Below are positions 37,047-46,524 of a stretch of 64,000 nt of DNA, piece by piece. A model generated the notes under the pieces. That model saw only the letters and a program-made list of their open reading frames with translations, searched no databases and had not been told where the DNA came from. Origin of the DNA: Pseudohalioglobus lutimaris (GTDB lineage Bacteria; Pseudomonadota; Gammaproteobacteria; Pseudomonadales; Halieaceae); assembly GCF_002866825.1 (NCBI RefSeq), contig NZ_PKUS01000008.1, positions 62,001-126,000 on the forward strand. The letters are read 5' to 3'. A program made the position numbers and the translations under genes. The stretch's first letter is position 1. Each line of letters starts with the position of its first letter.

Positions 37047-38486
37047 ATGACTCCGGAAATGTTCAAATACCTATTGGTGGCCGCATACGGCCTGCTGGTG
37101 TACTGGTTGTCCTGGTTGGGTATGCGCCGCACGCGCACTGTGGAGGGCTTTGCTATCGGCAACAAGGATATGAGCCCTTACATTGTCGGTATCACACTGG
37201 CGGCCTCTATCTCCTCCACGGCGACGTTCGTTATCAATCCCGGTTTCGTATATGTTCACGGTTTGTCCGCCTATCTGCATTACGGCGTAGCCGGCTCCCT
37301 GGGTATTCTCACCGCTTTCCTGGTACTGACTCGAGGGTTCCTGCGTTTGGGGGAGAGTGGCGCTGCCCTCACCATTCCCCAGTGGATCTACTACCGCTAC
37401 AACCATCGCGGCTTCAGCCTGTTCTTCGCCTTTATCAACTTGCTGTCCATAACCTTCGTTGTCTTGATACTTGTCGGCTGCAGTTTGTTGGTCACCGGTC
37501 TGTTTCCGGTGGACCAAAAGACGGCCCTGGTGCTCGTGCTGGTGTTTGTCTTCTCCTACGTACTGATGGGAGGGACCTATGCACATGCTTATACCAACTC
37601 ACTGCAGGGCATCATGATGATGCTGGTCACCGCGGTACTGTTCGTGCAGGGGTGGCAATATTTCAACGGTGATTTCTTCGGGGCTTTACGCAGCATCGGC
37701 GAAGAATATGCCTCAGCCTATAATGCCGACAGCAATCTTTATTTCGATTTTTTCTCCGTATTCCTGAGCGGTTTTGTGATTACCTTCGCGCTTATGCTGC
37801 AGCCGCACATTCTCACCAAGGTGCTTTACCTGCGCAGCGAGAAAGATATCAACAAGTTTATCGGTACTACTGTGGTAGTGGGGTCGCTGTTCATGCTCAT
37901 GCTGATGATTGGTTTTTACGCGCGGCTCTCCGGGCTGGAGGTGGAGACTCAGGACACGGTAGTGCGCGAATACCTGCTGCAGGAGTTTGGTAGTTCGCTA
38001 TGGGGAGAGTATGTGTTGGTGTTCATTTTCATCACCTTGCTGGCAGCGGGTATGAGTACGCTGGACGGAATCCTGGTCTCGCTCTCGGCAATGGTAGTCA
38101 ACGACATCGTGCACCCACTCGCAGGCGAGCGTTATGACGGCCTCGTGCTCTCACGATGGGTTCTCGTGGGTGTGGGGGTAGTGGGCGTGGTACTGGCCTG
38201 GAATCCGCCGCCGTTGATCGGACTGTTTGCCCAGAAAGGTGTGTACGGTCTGGCAGCAGCATCGCTGGTGCCAGTGCTTTTCGGGGTGCTGGTGCGCCGG
38301 CACATACCGCTCTGGGTAGTGATGGGTTCGGCCGCGATCGGGCTTATTCTGCACCTCTGGTTCAACTTGTTTGGAGGCATAGAAAACCCAGCAGTATCAG
38401 CGACCTACGGCATCATCGCGTCGCTGGTATTTGGAATAGCGGGTCTGCTGCTCACGCGCAACCAGCTCCCTGCTCAAGCAACCTGA
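37047..38486 (+). CDS. Sodium:solute symporter family transporter
   Basis: 479 residues, about 13 membrane helices, SSS family (PutP/PanF-like). FAIGNKDMSPYIVGITLAAS is the first-helix sodium-binding region, and ISSTATFVINPG and LLAAGMSTLDGILVSLSAMV are the family core stretches. Probably imports a carboxylate or similar small anion across the inner membrane. Divergent from its presumed regulator, followed by the TonB receptor, so the pair could form a double-membrane import route. Substrate unknown. Confidence 0.9.
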   Translation: MTPEMFKYLLVAAYGLLVYWLSWLGMRRTRTVEGFAIGNKDMSPYIVGITLAASISSTATFVINPGFVYVHGLSAYLHYGVAGSLGILTAFLVLTRGFLRLGESGAALTIPQWIYYRYNHRGFSLFFAFINLLSITFVVLILVGCSLLVTGLFPVDQKTALVLVLVFVFSYVLMGGTYAHAYTNSLQGIMMMLVTAVLFVQGWQYFNGDFFGALRSIGEEYASAYNADSNLYFDFFSVFLSGFVITFALMLQPHILTKVLYLRSEKDINKFIGTTVVVGSLFMLMLMIGFYARLSGLEVETQDTVVREYLLQEFGSSLWGEYVLVFIFITLLAAGMSTLDGILVSLSAMVVNDIVHPLAGERYDGLVLSRWVLVGVGVVGVVLAWNPPPLIGLFAQKGVYGLAAASLVPVLFGVLVRRHIPLWVVMGSAAIGLILHLWFNLFGGIENPAVSATYGIIASLVFGIAGLLLTRNQLPAQAT

Positions 38487-38509
38487 TTGATAATAGTTTA
38501 TTACGGGGC

Positions 38510-38538
38510 TTGACAATTCAACGGTTGTTGAATAGATT
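38510..38538 (+). promoter_or_regulatory. Promoter of the TonB-dependent receptor
   Basis: Perfect -35 TTGACA (38510-38515), 17-bp spacer, -10 TAGATT (38533-38538). Operator copy 2 occupies exactly the spacer; copy 3 overlaps the predicted start site near 38545. The same architecture as the symporter promoter. Confidence 0.65.
38516..38533. promoter_or_regulatory. TetR-type operator, copy 2
   Basis: ATTCAACGGTTGTTGAAT, the same 7-bp half-sites as copy 1 with GGTT in the centre, located between the -35 and -10 boxes of the receptor promoter. Confidence 0.75.
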
Positions 38539-38547
38539 TTCGATCAA

Positions 38548-38565
38548 ATTCAACAAGCGTTGAAT
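38548..38565. promoter_or_regulatory. TetR-type operator, copy 3
   Basis: ATTCAACAAGCGTTGAAT, the exact reverse complement of copy 1. Its centre is 32 bp from that of copy 2, about three helical turns, so two dimers could bind on the same face of the DNA. Confidence 0.75.
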
Positions 38566-38643
38566 AGATGGCCTCCTCCGGGAGACCGGTCCATAACAAA
38601 AGCGTTTTTGTATCACCATAAAACTCGAAAAGAGGTCTCCACC

Positions 38644-40917
38644 ATGAAACCAAGTATCGCCCGAACGCCGCTATTTGCTGCAATTGCCATGGCTACTGCA
38701 GTCACTTCTCCCGCTGTTGTAGCGCAGAGTGATGAAACCAGTTTCGCGTTAGAGGAAGTGGTTGTTACCGCACGCCGGCGCTCGGAGAGCCTGCAGGATG
38801 TGCCCATTGCGGTGACCGCCCTGTCAGGGGATGCACTGAAGCTGAGGGGTGCCGCGGATATTACCGAACTCGCCCAGTCAGTTCCCAGCGTGACGCTGGA
38901 GCCTTCACGTGCCACCAATAGCACGCTCACAGCTTTTATTCGCGGTGTGGGTCAGCAGGACCCGCTGGCCGGTTATGAACAGGGCGTAGGTCTTTACCTT
39001 GACGACGTGTTCCTGGCACGCCCGCAGGCAGCAGTGCTTGATATTTATGATGTGGAGCGCATCGAGGTGCTGCGTGGCCCGCAGGGAACCCTGTACGGCC
39101 GCAATACAGTCGGCGGCGCCATCAAATACGTAACCCGGCGCCTCAGTGATGAGCTTAGTGGCTCGCTCAAGGGTACCTATGGCTCCTATGACCAGATTGA
39201 CCTGGTGGGTACGGTATCGGTGCCGCTGGGCGACAGCTTCCGCGTCGGGGGCTCGGTGGCTTCCTTCCAGCGTGACGGGTACGGCGAGAACAAAACCACC
39301 GGTGACGATCAGTATGACAAGGATATTTTCGCCTACCGCCTGAGTGCGGAGTGGCTGCCCACCGACAACATCCTGGTACGCTTTTCCTACGATGACACTC
39401 AGGATGACTCCAGTGCTGTGGCCGGGTACCGGCCCTTCGCCGGTGCAGTGTCCGGTGCCCCGGTACTGAATGACATCTACGACACCACCGCTGGAGCCAG
39501 TGACAATATCTCTACCGCGGGTATCAATGGCAACAATGAGGTGCAGGCTGAGGGCTGGATGCTCGGCGTCGACTGGAATCTGGGCGACCACTGGACCTTC
39601 CGTTCTATCACTGCCGACCGCGAGGACTACACCGAGTCGGTTATCGACTTCGACAGCCTGGCTGTGGATGACTTCGACGCCCCCGTCATCTACGACAACG
39701 ACCAGTTCAGCCAGGAGTTCCAGCTGTTGTTCAACAGCGATAAAATGAATCTGGTCACCGGCTTTTACTATATTGATGCAGAAGCCTCAAACGACTTCGA
39801 CGTGGTACTTGGGCAGCTCGGGCGCGCCGCTTATGGCAGCGAATTGACGGCTTATACCGGCGGGCAGGTGGACACTGAATCCTGGTCTGTATTTGCTGAT
39901 CTGACCTGGAACTTCACCGACAAACTTTCCGTTGCCGTGGGTGGTCGTTACACCGAAGACAAGCGCAGTGCAGATGTGTTCCGCGGCAGCTACCTGGGTG
40001 CGGGCGGTTCGCCCTTCTTCGGCAACGACGACGCGTTCCTGCTGGCGGTGACCAGTGACTACGAAGCGGAGCGCACCTTCTATGACTTCTCGCCGCGCAT
40101 CAACGTCAGCTACCTGTGGACCGATGACATAACGGTGTACGGTGGTTACAGCCAGGGATTCAAGGCGGGGATGTTTGACCCGCGCGGTGCAAACCTGGTC
40201 ACACCCGCTGTTGAACAAGGCGTCGACCCGGAGCAATTGGATTCCTACGAAATTGGTTTCAAGTCGGTCTACTGGGACGGCCGTGCAATCACCAACATCG
40301 CCGTATTCTACTCCGAATACACTGACATGCAGGTGCCTGGTTCAGTAGGTATTGATACCAATGGCGATGGCATCAATGATGATTTTGTGGGCACGCTCAC
40401 CAATGCCGGTGAGGCAGAGATATCCGGTATCGAGATCGAGGGTAACTTCCTGTTCACCGAAAACTTCAGCATGCAGGTGGCCGCCAGCTTCCTCGATGCT
40501 GATATCAAGGAGTGGATAGTCAACGACGTGGATGTTTCCGATCAGCGTGAGATCCAGAACACCCCCGAGGAGATGGCCTACATCGGCTTCACCTATAACA
40601 CCATGGCCATGAACGGTGAGCTCACACTTAACGCCAACTGGTCATACAAGGGTGATATCACCCAGTTCGAGGCGCCTGCGCCCATTCTTGACCAGGATGC
40701 CTATGACATGATCAACGCGAGCGTGGTGTGGGTGAGCGGCAGCGAAACCTGGCTGCTGGGGATTCACGGCAAAAACCTGACTGACGAGGAGATCAAGACA
40801 GCGGGTTACTGCTTTGGCTCGGGAGGTTGTCCATCGACCCTGGGCCTCGAAGATAATACCTCGATCTTCTACGCGCCGCCGCTGACTGTGAGCGCGACAG
40901 TTGAGTACCGCTTCTGA
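38644..40917 (+). CDS. TonB-dependent outer-membrane receptor
   Basis: 757 residues from the ATG at 38644. Signal peptide (PLFAAIAMATAVTSPAVVAQ), TonB box region FALEEVVVTARRR, plug domain (RSESLQDVPIAVTALSGDAL; VERIEVLRGPQGTLYGRNTV; GGAIKYVTRRLS), then a 22-strand-type barrel ending in the aromatic terminus SATVEYRF. The plug sequence is of the broad iron-complex outer-membrane receptor class used by marine gammaproteobacteria for many hydrophobic substrates, not only siderophores. Regulated with the symporter, so a catabolic substrate is more likely than iron. Confidence 0.93.
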   Translation: MKPSIARTPLFAAIAMATAVTSPAVVAQSDETSFALEEVVVTARRRSESLQDVPIAVTALSGDALKLRGAADITELAQSVPSVTLEPSRATNSTLTAFIRGVGQQDPLAGYEQGVGLYLDDVFLARPQAAVLDIYDVERIEVLRGPQGTLYGRNTVGGAIKYVTRRLSDELSGSLKGTYGSYDQIDLVGTVSVPLGDSFRVGGSVASFQRDGYGENKTTGDDQYDKDIFAYRLSAEWLPTDNILVRFSYDDTQDDSSAVAGYRPFAGAVSGAPVLNDIYDTTAGASDNISTAGINGNNEVQAEGWMLGVDWNLGDHWTFRSITADREDYTESVIDFDSLAVDDFDAPVIYDNDQFSQEFQLLFNSDKMNLVTGFYYIDAEASNDFDVVLGQLGRAAYGSELTAYTGGQVDTESWSVFADLTWNFTDKLSVAVGGRYTEDKRSADVFRGSYLGAGGSPFFGNDDAFLLAVTSDYEAERTFYDFSPRINVSYLWTDDITVYGGYSQGFKAGMFDPRGANLVTPAVEQGVDPEQLDSYEIGFKSVYWDGRAITNIAVFYSEYTDMQVPGSVGIDTNGDGINDDFVGTLTNAGEAEISGIEIEGNFLFTENFSMQVAASFLDADIKEWIVNDVDVSDQREIQNTPEEMAYIGFTYNTMAMNGELTLNANWSYKGDITQFEAPAPILDQDAYDMINASVVWVSGSETWLLGIHGKNLTDEEIKTAGYCFGSGGCPSTLGLEDNTSIFYAPPLTVSATVEYRF

Positions 40918-40953
40918 TTGTGGGTGCCCGGGGCTGCGGTGTCCCGGTTTTTT

Positions 40954-40982
40954 GGCCGCAGGGTAACCTGCGGCCGTTTTTT
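40954..40982 (+). terminator. Intrinsic terminator after the receptor
   Basis: GGCCGCAGG, four-base GTAA loop, CCTGCGGCC: a perfect 9-bp GC-rich stem followed by GTTTTTT. It should separate receptor transcription from the acyl-CoA synthetase gene that begins 26 nt later. Confidence 0.85.
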
Positions 40983-41007
40983 CCTAACACAATCATAGGT
41001 ATCAGCT

Positions 41008-42564
41008 GTGAATAGAATTGATTCAGCCGCCCCGCTGCTGCCTGAAATTCTTGCCCTGCATGGCAAGTGGCGTGCCGATAAAGATGCGGTGATCTGTGGC
41101 ACCCAGCGCTTTTCCTGGTCCGCGTTCTGCGCTGGCAACCATCGCTTCGCCCATGGTTTGGCCGCGCGCGGTATCCAGGTTGGCGACCGGGTCGCCATAG
41201 TGATGTCTAACGGCTTGTCCATGGTGCAGGCGCTATACGGCACGATGGCCGCGGGTGCCTGCTCGGTCCCGATCAACCTCTCGGTGAGCGACGAGGCGCT
41301 GGTGGGAATGCTTGAGGACTCAGGGGCTGTCGCGCTGGTGGCCACGGAAGACCAGGTAAGTCGAATCCACAGGCTGCGCGATACGCTGCCGTCGCCGCTC
41401 TCCCTGCTGCTGACCGATGGCGCAGGCGAGAAAGGTTGGACCAGTATCGATGCGCTGTGCGCGGGTCAGCCCGAGGTCCTGCCGGCAATAGATATTGCCG
41501 ACAACAGTCCGTTGAATATCATTTACAGTTCGGGCACTACGGGTCTGCCCAAAGGCATCCTGCATACTCACCGGGGTCGTCGCGACTGGGCCTATGACCT
41601 GGCTATAGCGCTGCGCTACAACGGCTCTGCGCGGACATTGCTGACCATCGGCCTGTATTCAAACATCTCCTGGGTGGCCATGCTCTGTACCCTGCTGGCT
41701 GGAGGCACTCTGGTGATACATCCGCGCTTTGATGCCTCCGGTTTTCTGCAAACTACCGAGGCAGAGCGTATAACCCACACCGCAATGGTGCCTATCCAGT
41801 TCCAACGGGTGATCGAAACATTGAAAGCAGAGGGCGGCGATGTCAGCAGCATGCAGGCGATGATGAGCTGTGGGTCGCCGCTGCATGAAAGCCTCAAGCA
41901 GGATATTTTCACCTTGTTCCCCAGCGGGGTGATCGAGCTCTATGGACTCACCGAGGGCATCATTACGACTCTTGAGCCCGAAGACGCCGATGGGCGCTGG
42001 TCCAGCGTGGGCAAACCGTTGATTGGCACCGATATCTGCATCGTCAGTGACAGCGATGAGGTACTGGGAGCGAACCAGTCCGGTGAGATTGTTTCCCGCG
42101 GGCGCATCTCCATGCCCGGCTACTGGGGCAGGGAAGAGGCCACGCTGGAGGCCCAGTTCATTGATGGCGACGGCGTGCAGTGGCTGCGCTCCGGGGATAT
42201 CGGCTATATTGATGAACAGGGTTTCCTTTACATCGTCGACCGCAAGAAAGACATGATCCTGTCCGGTGGGCAGAATATCTATCCGCAGGACATCGAGGCG
42301 GTGCTGTTTGAGCATCCCGAAATTGATGATGTGGCGGTGATCGGTCTGCCCAGTAAACGCTGGGGAGAGACGCCGGTAGCCCTGGTCGTCCCGAAAAACA
42401 CTGATGTCGACTGTGCAGCCATTCTCGAATGGGCTAACAGTCGCCTGGGAAAACAACAGCGACTTGCAGAGGTCATTCTGCGACCGGAGCTGCCGCGTAA
42501 TCCCAATGGCAAGATACTCAAGCGCGAGCTGCGCGTTGAATATCGGGAGAGGGAGTATGGCTAA
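41008..42564 (+). CDS. AMP-forming acyl-CoA synthetase
   Basis: 518 residues from a GTG. ANL superfamily: phosphate loop YSSGTTGLPKG, aromatic motif YGLTEG, adenosine-binding RSGDIGYIDEQGF, hinge DRKKDMILSGGQNIYP and catalytic C-terminal Lys in PNPNGKILKREL. Activates a carboxylic acid to its CoA ester. The family placement (class I, related to the 4-coumarate/medium-chain ligases) does not fix the substrate. The downstream hydrolase start overlaps its last 8 bp, so the two are translationally coupled. Confidence 0.92.
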   Translation: MNRIDSAAPLLPEILALHGKWRADKDAVICGTQRFSWSAFCAGNHRFAHGLAARGIQVGDRVAIVMSNGLSMVQALYGTMAAGACSVPINLSVSDEALVGMLEDSGAVALVATEDQVSRIHRLRDTLPSPLSLLLTDGAGEKGWTSIDALCAGQPEVLPAIDIADNSPLNIIYSSGTTGLPKGILHTHRGRRDWAYDLAIALRYNGSARTLLTIGLYSNISWVAMLCTLLAGGTLVIHPRFDASGFLQTTEAERITHTAMVPIQFQRVIETLKAEGGDVSSMQAMMSCGSPLHESLKQDIFTLFPSGVIELYGLTEGIITTLEPEDADGRWSSVGKPLIGTDICIVSDSDEVLGANQSGEIVSRGRISMPGYWGREEATLEAQFIDGDGVQWLRSGDIGYIDEQGFLYIVDRKKDMILSGGQNIYPQDIEAVLFEHPEIDDVAVIGLPSKRWGETPVALVVPKNTDVDCAAILEWANSRLGKQQRLAEVILRPELPRNPNGKILKRELRVEYREREYG

Positions 42565-43426
42565 CTATAGTGATCACTATTACCTGAGTGGCGATGGCCT
42601 GCGCCTCTACGCCAGGGACTATCCCTGCAGGGATGAGGCCAATGCCAACCCGCAAACTGTGCTGTGTATGCACGGTCTCACTCGCAACTCCGCAGACTTT
42701 GCCCATCTCGCAGACCACTTGAGCGAGCGCTATCGGGTGGTTGCCGTGGACAACCGCGGTCGGGGCCTCTCCGAGTATGATGCCCATGTCGCCAACTACA
42801 CACCGGCGACCTATGTGCAGGACATGTTTACCCTGCTGGCGGACCTCAACATCGACCAGGTAATACTTTGCGGTACGTCCATGGGCGGTCTGATGTCCTT
42901 TATCATGGCGGCCATGCAGCCGGCGCGCGTCCGCGGCATGATAATCAATGACATCGGCCCGGAGGTCGACCAGACCGGGCTGGACCGCATCAAGAACTAC
43001 GTGGGCAAATCCAGACCGGTGAGCAGTTGGCCGGAAGCCATTGTGCAGGCAAAGGAAATCAACGCGATTGCCTTCCCTGATTTCAGCGATGCAGAGTGGG
43101 AGGATTTTACCCGGGGTATCTATCGCGATGAGGGCGGTGTGCCAGTGCTGGCTTATGACCCTGCTATCTCACAGCCGATGGAGGATGAGGAGTCAGCTGC
43201 CGTACCACCGGACCTGTGGCCGGTGTTCGAAGCCTGTTCGAGTATTCCCATGCTGGTTATACGTGGGGAAAACTCAGATATTCTAGCGTTGGACTGCGTA
43301 AAAACCATGAGCGAAAAGCACTCCGGCTTGCGCTATTTCGAGGTGCCCGGTCGTGGCCATGCGCCCACCCTGAACGAGGCTGCTGCGCGCGTGGCTATAG
43401 ACGATTTCCTGAAATCCTTGTGTTGA
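42557..43426 (+). CDS. Alpha/beta hydrolase
   Basis: 289 residues from the ATG at 42557 (GGGAG upstream). Alpha/beta-hydrolase fold: oxyanion region VLCMHGLTRNSADF, nucleophile elbow CGTSMGG with Ser108, a late acid in the strand-7 region, and His in FEVPGRGHAPTLNE. Resembles enol-lactone and carbon-carbon bond hydrolases (MhpC/PcaD type) of ring catabolism; could be a thioesterase or esterase instead. Coupled to the acyl-CoA synthetase. No signal peptide. Confidence 0.88.
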   Translation: MANYSDHYYLSGDGLRLYARDYPCRDEANANPQTVLCMHGLTRNSADFAHLADHLSERYRVVAVDNRGRGLSEYDAHVANYTPATYVQDMFTLLADLNIDQVILCGTSMGGLMSFIMAAMQPARVRGMIINDIGPEVDQTGLDRIKNYVGKSRPVSSWPEAIVQAKEINAIAFPDFSDAEWEDFTRGIYRDEGGVPVLAYDPAISQPMEDEESAAVPPDLWPVFEACSSIPMLVIRGENSDILALDCVKTMSEKHSGLRYFEVPGRGHAPTLNEAAARVAIDDFLKSLC

Positions 43427-43787
43427 CTCGCTGCTGACCCTGCAGCCTACCCGGGCTGGTTCATATTGTTAGTACTCCCGTGAAAACGGGTGTTACCAAG
43501 ATCGCTGACCGCAGCCTGCCGTGAGAAGCCTCTCGAATGTCCGCCCCGGCCGGCGCATCGCTGCCTCAACGCCCCATGCTGTGCACCTGGCCCGTTCGAC
43601 ATCAGGAGGGTGAGGGCTGGATCGGAGTTGTCTGGACTATGCTGTTTCTACCGCCCTGACCGGTGAAAAAGTCGGTTTTTATCGCTACTTTTAAACCAGA
43701 CCAAAGCTTATTGTCGAAAAGTACTTCCCAGGGTCCCCGGCGCTTTATACTCCGATCTTCAACAGTTGTCCTGTAAGAGAGTACGCG
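43427..43787. other. Gene-free interval before the KstD-like gene
   Basis: 361 bases without a supportable reading frame. A small GAAA-loop hairpin (CCCGT/ACGGG) lies at 43477-43490 without a U-tract. TATACT at 43746-43751 is a reasonable -10 for the KstD-like gene, but the -35 region is weak. I saw no copy of the four-copy catabolic element here. Confidence 0.6.
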
Positions 43788-45476
43788 GTGAAAAAGACAT
43801 ATGACGTGATTGTTGTGGGTTCCGGTGCCGGTGCATTTGTAGCTGCGATCCGGGCAGCCAGCCAGGGTGCCTCGGTCATCATGCTGGAGAAACAGGCCAC
43901 CTATGGCGGCACTTCGGCAAGGTCCGGTGGTGGGCTATGGGTGCCCAATAATCGCAACATAGGGAGCGTCGGCGTCACTGACAGCGACGAAGATGCGTAC
44001 CAGTACATGCGCAAGGTGATACCAGAGGACCAGGTATCCGATGACACTATTCGCAACTACATTGCCACCGCACCGAAAATGCTCGATTTCCTGTCCAGCG
44101 AAACCCTGGTCAATTATGTACCCGTACCGGGCTACGCTGATTACTACCCCAGCTATCCCGGCTGGAAAGAAGGCGGGCGCACCATGGACCCGATGCCGAT
44201 TGACGGCAGGCCGCTCGGCGACTTGCTCTACAAAATGGAAGAAACACCAAAACAGAGCCGGGCAATGGGCATTTTTGGTATGAGCATCGTTGAAGGCTCG
44301 CAAATTCTGGCGACGACGCCAGGTTGGCAGAAAATCGTGGCCGGCATTTTTGCTCGCTATCTCCTGGATATTGGTGGCAGGTTGAGGGGTATGCGTGATC
44401 GCCGTCTCTGCCAGGGTAATGCGCTGATCGGGGGGCTGCTGATGGCAGCGCGCAAACACGGCGTTGAGCTGGTTTTGGAGACAGGCGTAAACGGGCTGAT
44501 TAAAGAAGGAGATCGGGTGGTAGGCGTGCGAGCGCATTCCGCGAAACATGGTGATATTGAGCTTCGCGCTGAGCGGGGAGTGGTGGCCGCAGCTGGTGGT
44601 TTTGAGAACAATCCGCAAATGCGTGGCGATTACCTGCCCGGGCCCACCGATACTGACTGGAGCGCAGCCATTCCCGGTAATACCGGTGACCTCATTCGGG
44701 CTGGCCAGGAGATTGGCGCAGCCACGGGGCTGATGAACGAGGCATGGTGGGCGCCGGTAGTGAAAAATGGTGATACATCAGTGGTGCTGTTTTCGGAAAA
44801 ATCCAAGCCGGGCCTGATTGTCGTCGATAAGCAAGGTCGGCGATTCATGAATGAAGCAATTACCTATAACTCCTATGGAGAGTGCTTCTACAACGCTCGC
44901 AAAGCCGGTTATGACTGCGTTCCTGCCTATATGATCTTTGACGGTAACTACCGCAAGAAGTACTTTTTCGGCGGAATTGTGCAATCAAGCATGTCACCGG
45001 ACTTTATGAATCGTTCCGCTTTTGGCCCCGATGGAATGCTGATAAAGGCCGGTTCCCTGGATGAACTGGCGGACAAGCTCGGCGTGGATAAGGCTGGTCT
45101 GCGAGACACGACCAGCAAGATGGCTGAGTACGCCAGGACGGGAGTTGATGAGGAGTTCGGTCGCGGCAGTGACGCTCACGACAGAATGTACGGCGATGTA
45201 GAAGTCACCCCCAACCCCTGCCTGGGGCCGCTGGACGAAGCCCCGTTTTACGGCGCGCCGATCTATCCCGGCGACATCGGTACCAAGGGTGGTCTGGTTA
45301 TAGACCACGATGGACGCGTGCAGGATGAACAGGGTAATGCGATAGAGGGCCTGTATGCGGCTGGAAACTGCACTGCCTCCATCATGGGGGACAAGTATCC
45401 GGGAGCAGGCTGTACCCTGGGGCCGGCGATGTCTATCGCCTTCCGCGCCGCCGATCACATGATGGCAGAAGCTTAG
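43788..45476 (+). CDS. FAD-binding protein, 3-ketosteroid-delta1-dehydrogenase-like
   Basis: 562 residues from a GTG. FAD-binding-2 (flavocytochrome c/fumarate reductase) fold: N-terminal VIVVGSGAGAFVAAIRAASQ, then TYGGTSARSGGGLWVPNN, and a C-terminal YPGAGCTLGPAMSIAFRAAD typical of KstD-type enzymes. These introduce double bonds next to ketones in steroid rings or in related cyclohexanone-CoA intermediates. It could also be a generic fumarate-reductase-family dehydrogenase. No signal peptide; cytoplasmic. Stands alone, convergent with the leftward LLM operon. Confidence 0.8.
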   Translation: MKKTYDVIVVGSGAGAFVAAIRAASQGASVIMLEKQATYGGTSARSGGGLWVPNNRNIGSVGVTDSDEDAYQYMRKVIPEDQVSDDTIRNYIATAPKMLDFLSSETLVNYVPVPGYADYYPSYPGWKEGGRTMDPMPIDGRPLGDLLYKMEETPKQSRAMGIFGMSIVEGSQILATTPGWQKIVAGIFARYLLDIGGRLRGMRDRRLCQGNALIGGLLMAARKHGVELVLETGVNGLIKEGDRVVGVRAHSAKHGDIELRAERGVVAAAGGFENNPQMRGDYLPGPTDTDWSAAIPGNTGDLIRAGQEIGAATGLMNEAWWAPVVKNGDTSVVLFSEKSKPGLIVVDKQGRRFMNEAITYNSYGECFYNARKAGYDCVPAYMIFDGNYRKKYFFGGIVQSSMSPDFMNRSAFGPDGMLIKAGSLDELADKLGVDKAGLRDTTSKMAEYARTGVDEEFGRGSDAHDRMYGDVEVTPNPCLGPLDEAPFYGAPIYPGDIGTKGGLVIDHDGRVQDEQGNAIEGLYAAGNCTASIMGDKYPGAGCTLGPAMSIAFRAADHMMAEA

Positions 45477-45492
45477 CGGTTGAGCAGGCCGC

Positions 45493-46506
45493 TCAGGGCT
45501 GTTTCAGGCGGGCTACGATGTCCGCCCAGCAGTGCGGATCGGGGTAGCGGTTATGGGTGAGGCTCACGCTGTCGGCGATACCGTCGAGGCGGGAATGTAG
45601 TTTAGCGGCGATTTCGTCGCGTTCACCGACCACGGCTATGGTCTCCAGCATTTCGTCACTGACCAGTTCTGTCATCTCGTCCCACCGCCCCTGCTTGGAC
45701 AGTGCATTGAGTTCACGGTGCACTTCCTCCCAACCGTGGCAGCTGAGTGTGGGCAGGTAGGCCGGGGTTGAGCCATAAAAAGCCAACTGTTTTTTTGCGG
45801 CCAGCTTTGATGCCGCCATTTCCTCTTCAGTATCGGCCGTTACCACCAGCGTGGCACACATGATTTCCAGGTCTTTACGCTGGCGCTGGGAGACGGCCAG
45901 TCCCTTTTCAAGTGCGGGCAGCGTATTCTCCAGTAGTGAACGACGAGTGGTGAAGGGGTGGGCTATGAACCCGTCGGCTACCTCGCCGGCCACCTGGGTC
46001 ATCAACGGGCCGAAGCCACCGGTAAAGATCGGCGGCGGCCCATAGGGGTTGGGGCCGGGATTGAAGGCGGGAATCATGATGCTGTGGGTATAGAACTCGC
46101 CGTGGAAGTCCAGTTCGCTCTTGCCCTCCCAGCAGTCCCAAATCGCCCGGATCGCCAGCACAATCTCGCGCATCCGCCTGGCAGGACTGGACCAGGTGCA
46201 ACTGAATCGCTTCTGAATATGGGGGCGTACCTGGGTGCCCAGGCCGAGCACGAAGCGACCACCACTGATCGACTGCATGTCATAGCCCAGGTTGGCCAGA
46301 TTCATGGGGTTGCGGGCGAAAGCAATAGCGATCGCCGTACCCAGGCGTATGTTCTGTGTATGTTCAGAGGCGACGGCGAGAGCCAGGAAGGGGTCGTGCT
46401 TGGCCTCAAAGGAGAAGCCGCCGTCGTAGCCCAGGTCTTCAAGATTTTTGTAGACACTCCGTGCGTCGCGCGGATCTTCCAGTGGTGCGGTGGTGTAGAC
46501 TCTCAT
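45493..46506 (-). CDS. LLM-class F420-type oxidoreductase (TIGR03617-like)
   Basis: 337 residues, luciferase-like TIM barrel. Family stretches: LEDLGYDGGFSFEAKHDPFL, then RNPMNLANLGYDMQSISGGR, FVLGLGTQVRPHIQKRF, and PPPIFTGGFGPLMTQVAGEV. This subtype is annotated as F420-dependent in actinobacteria; whether it uses F420 or FMN here cannot be read from sequence. Last gene of a leftward unit with etfB (18-nt gap). A second LLM protein is at 51320. Confidence 0.82.
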   Translation of the reverse strand: MRVYTTAPLEDPRDARSVYKNLEDLGYDGGFSFEAKHDPFLALAVASEHTQNIRLGTAIAIAFARNPMNLANLGYDMQSISGGRFVLGLGTQVRPHIQKRFSCTWSSPARRMREIVLAIRAIWDCWEGKSELDFHGEFYTHSIMIPAFNPGPNPYGPPPIFTGGFGPLMTQVAGEVADGFIAHPFTTRRSLLENTLPALEKGLAVSQRQRKDLEIMCATLVVTADTEEEMAASKLAAKKQLAFYGSTPAYLPTLSCHGWEEVHRELNALSKQGRWDEMTELVSDEMLETIAVVGERDEIAAKLHSRLDGIADSVSLTHNRYPDPHCWADIVARLKQP

Positions 46507-46524
46507 CGAAACCTTCCTACCTCG

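Noticed and set aside
43711-43750. A fifth copy of the upstream element before the KstD-like gene
   Set aside because: TGTCGAAAA resembles the start of the core, but the rest, including TAGGCC and ATTGAT, does not align without large gaps.
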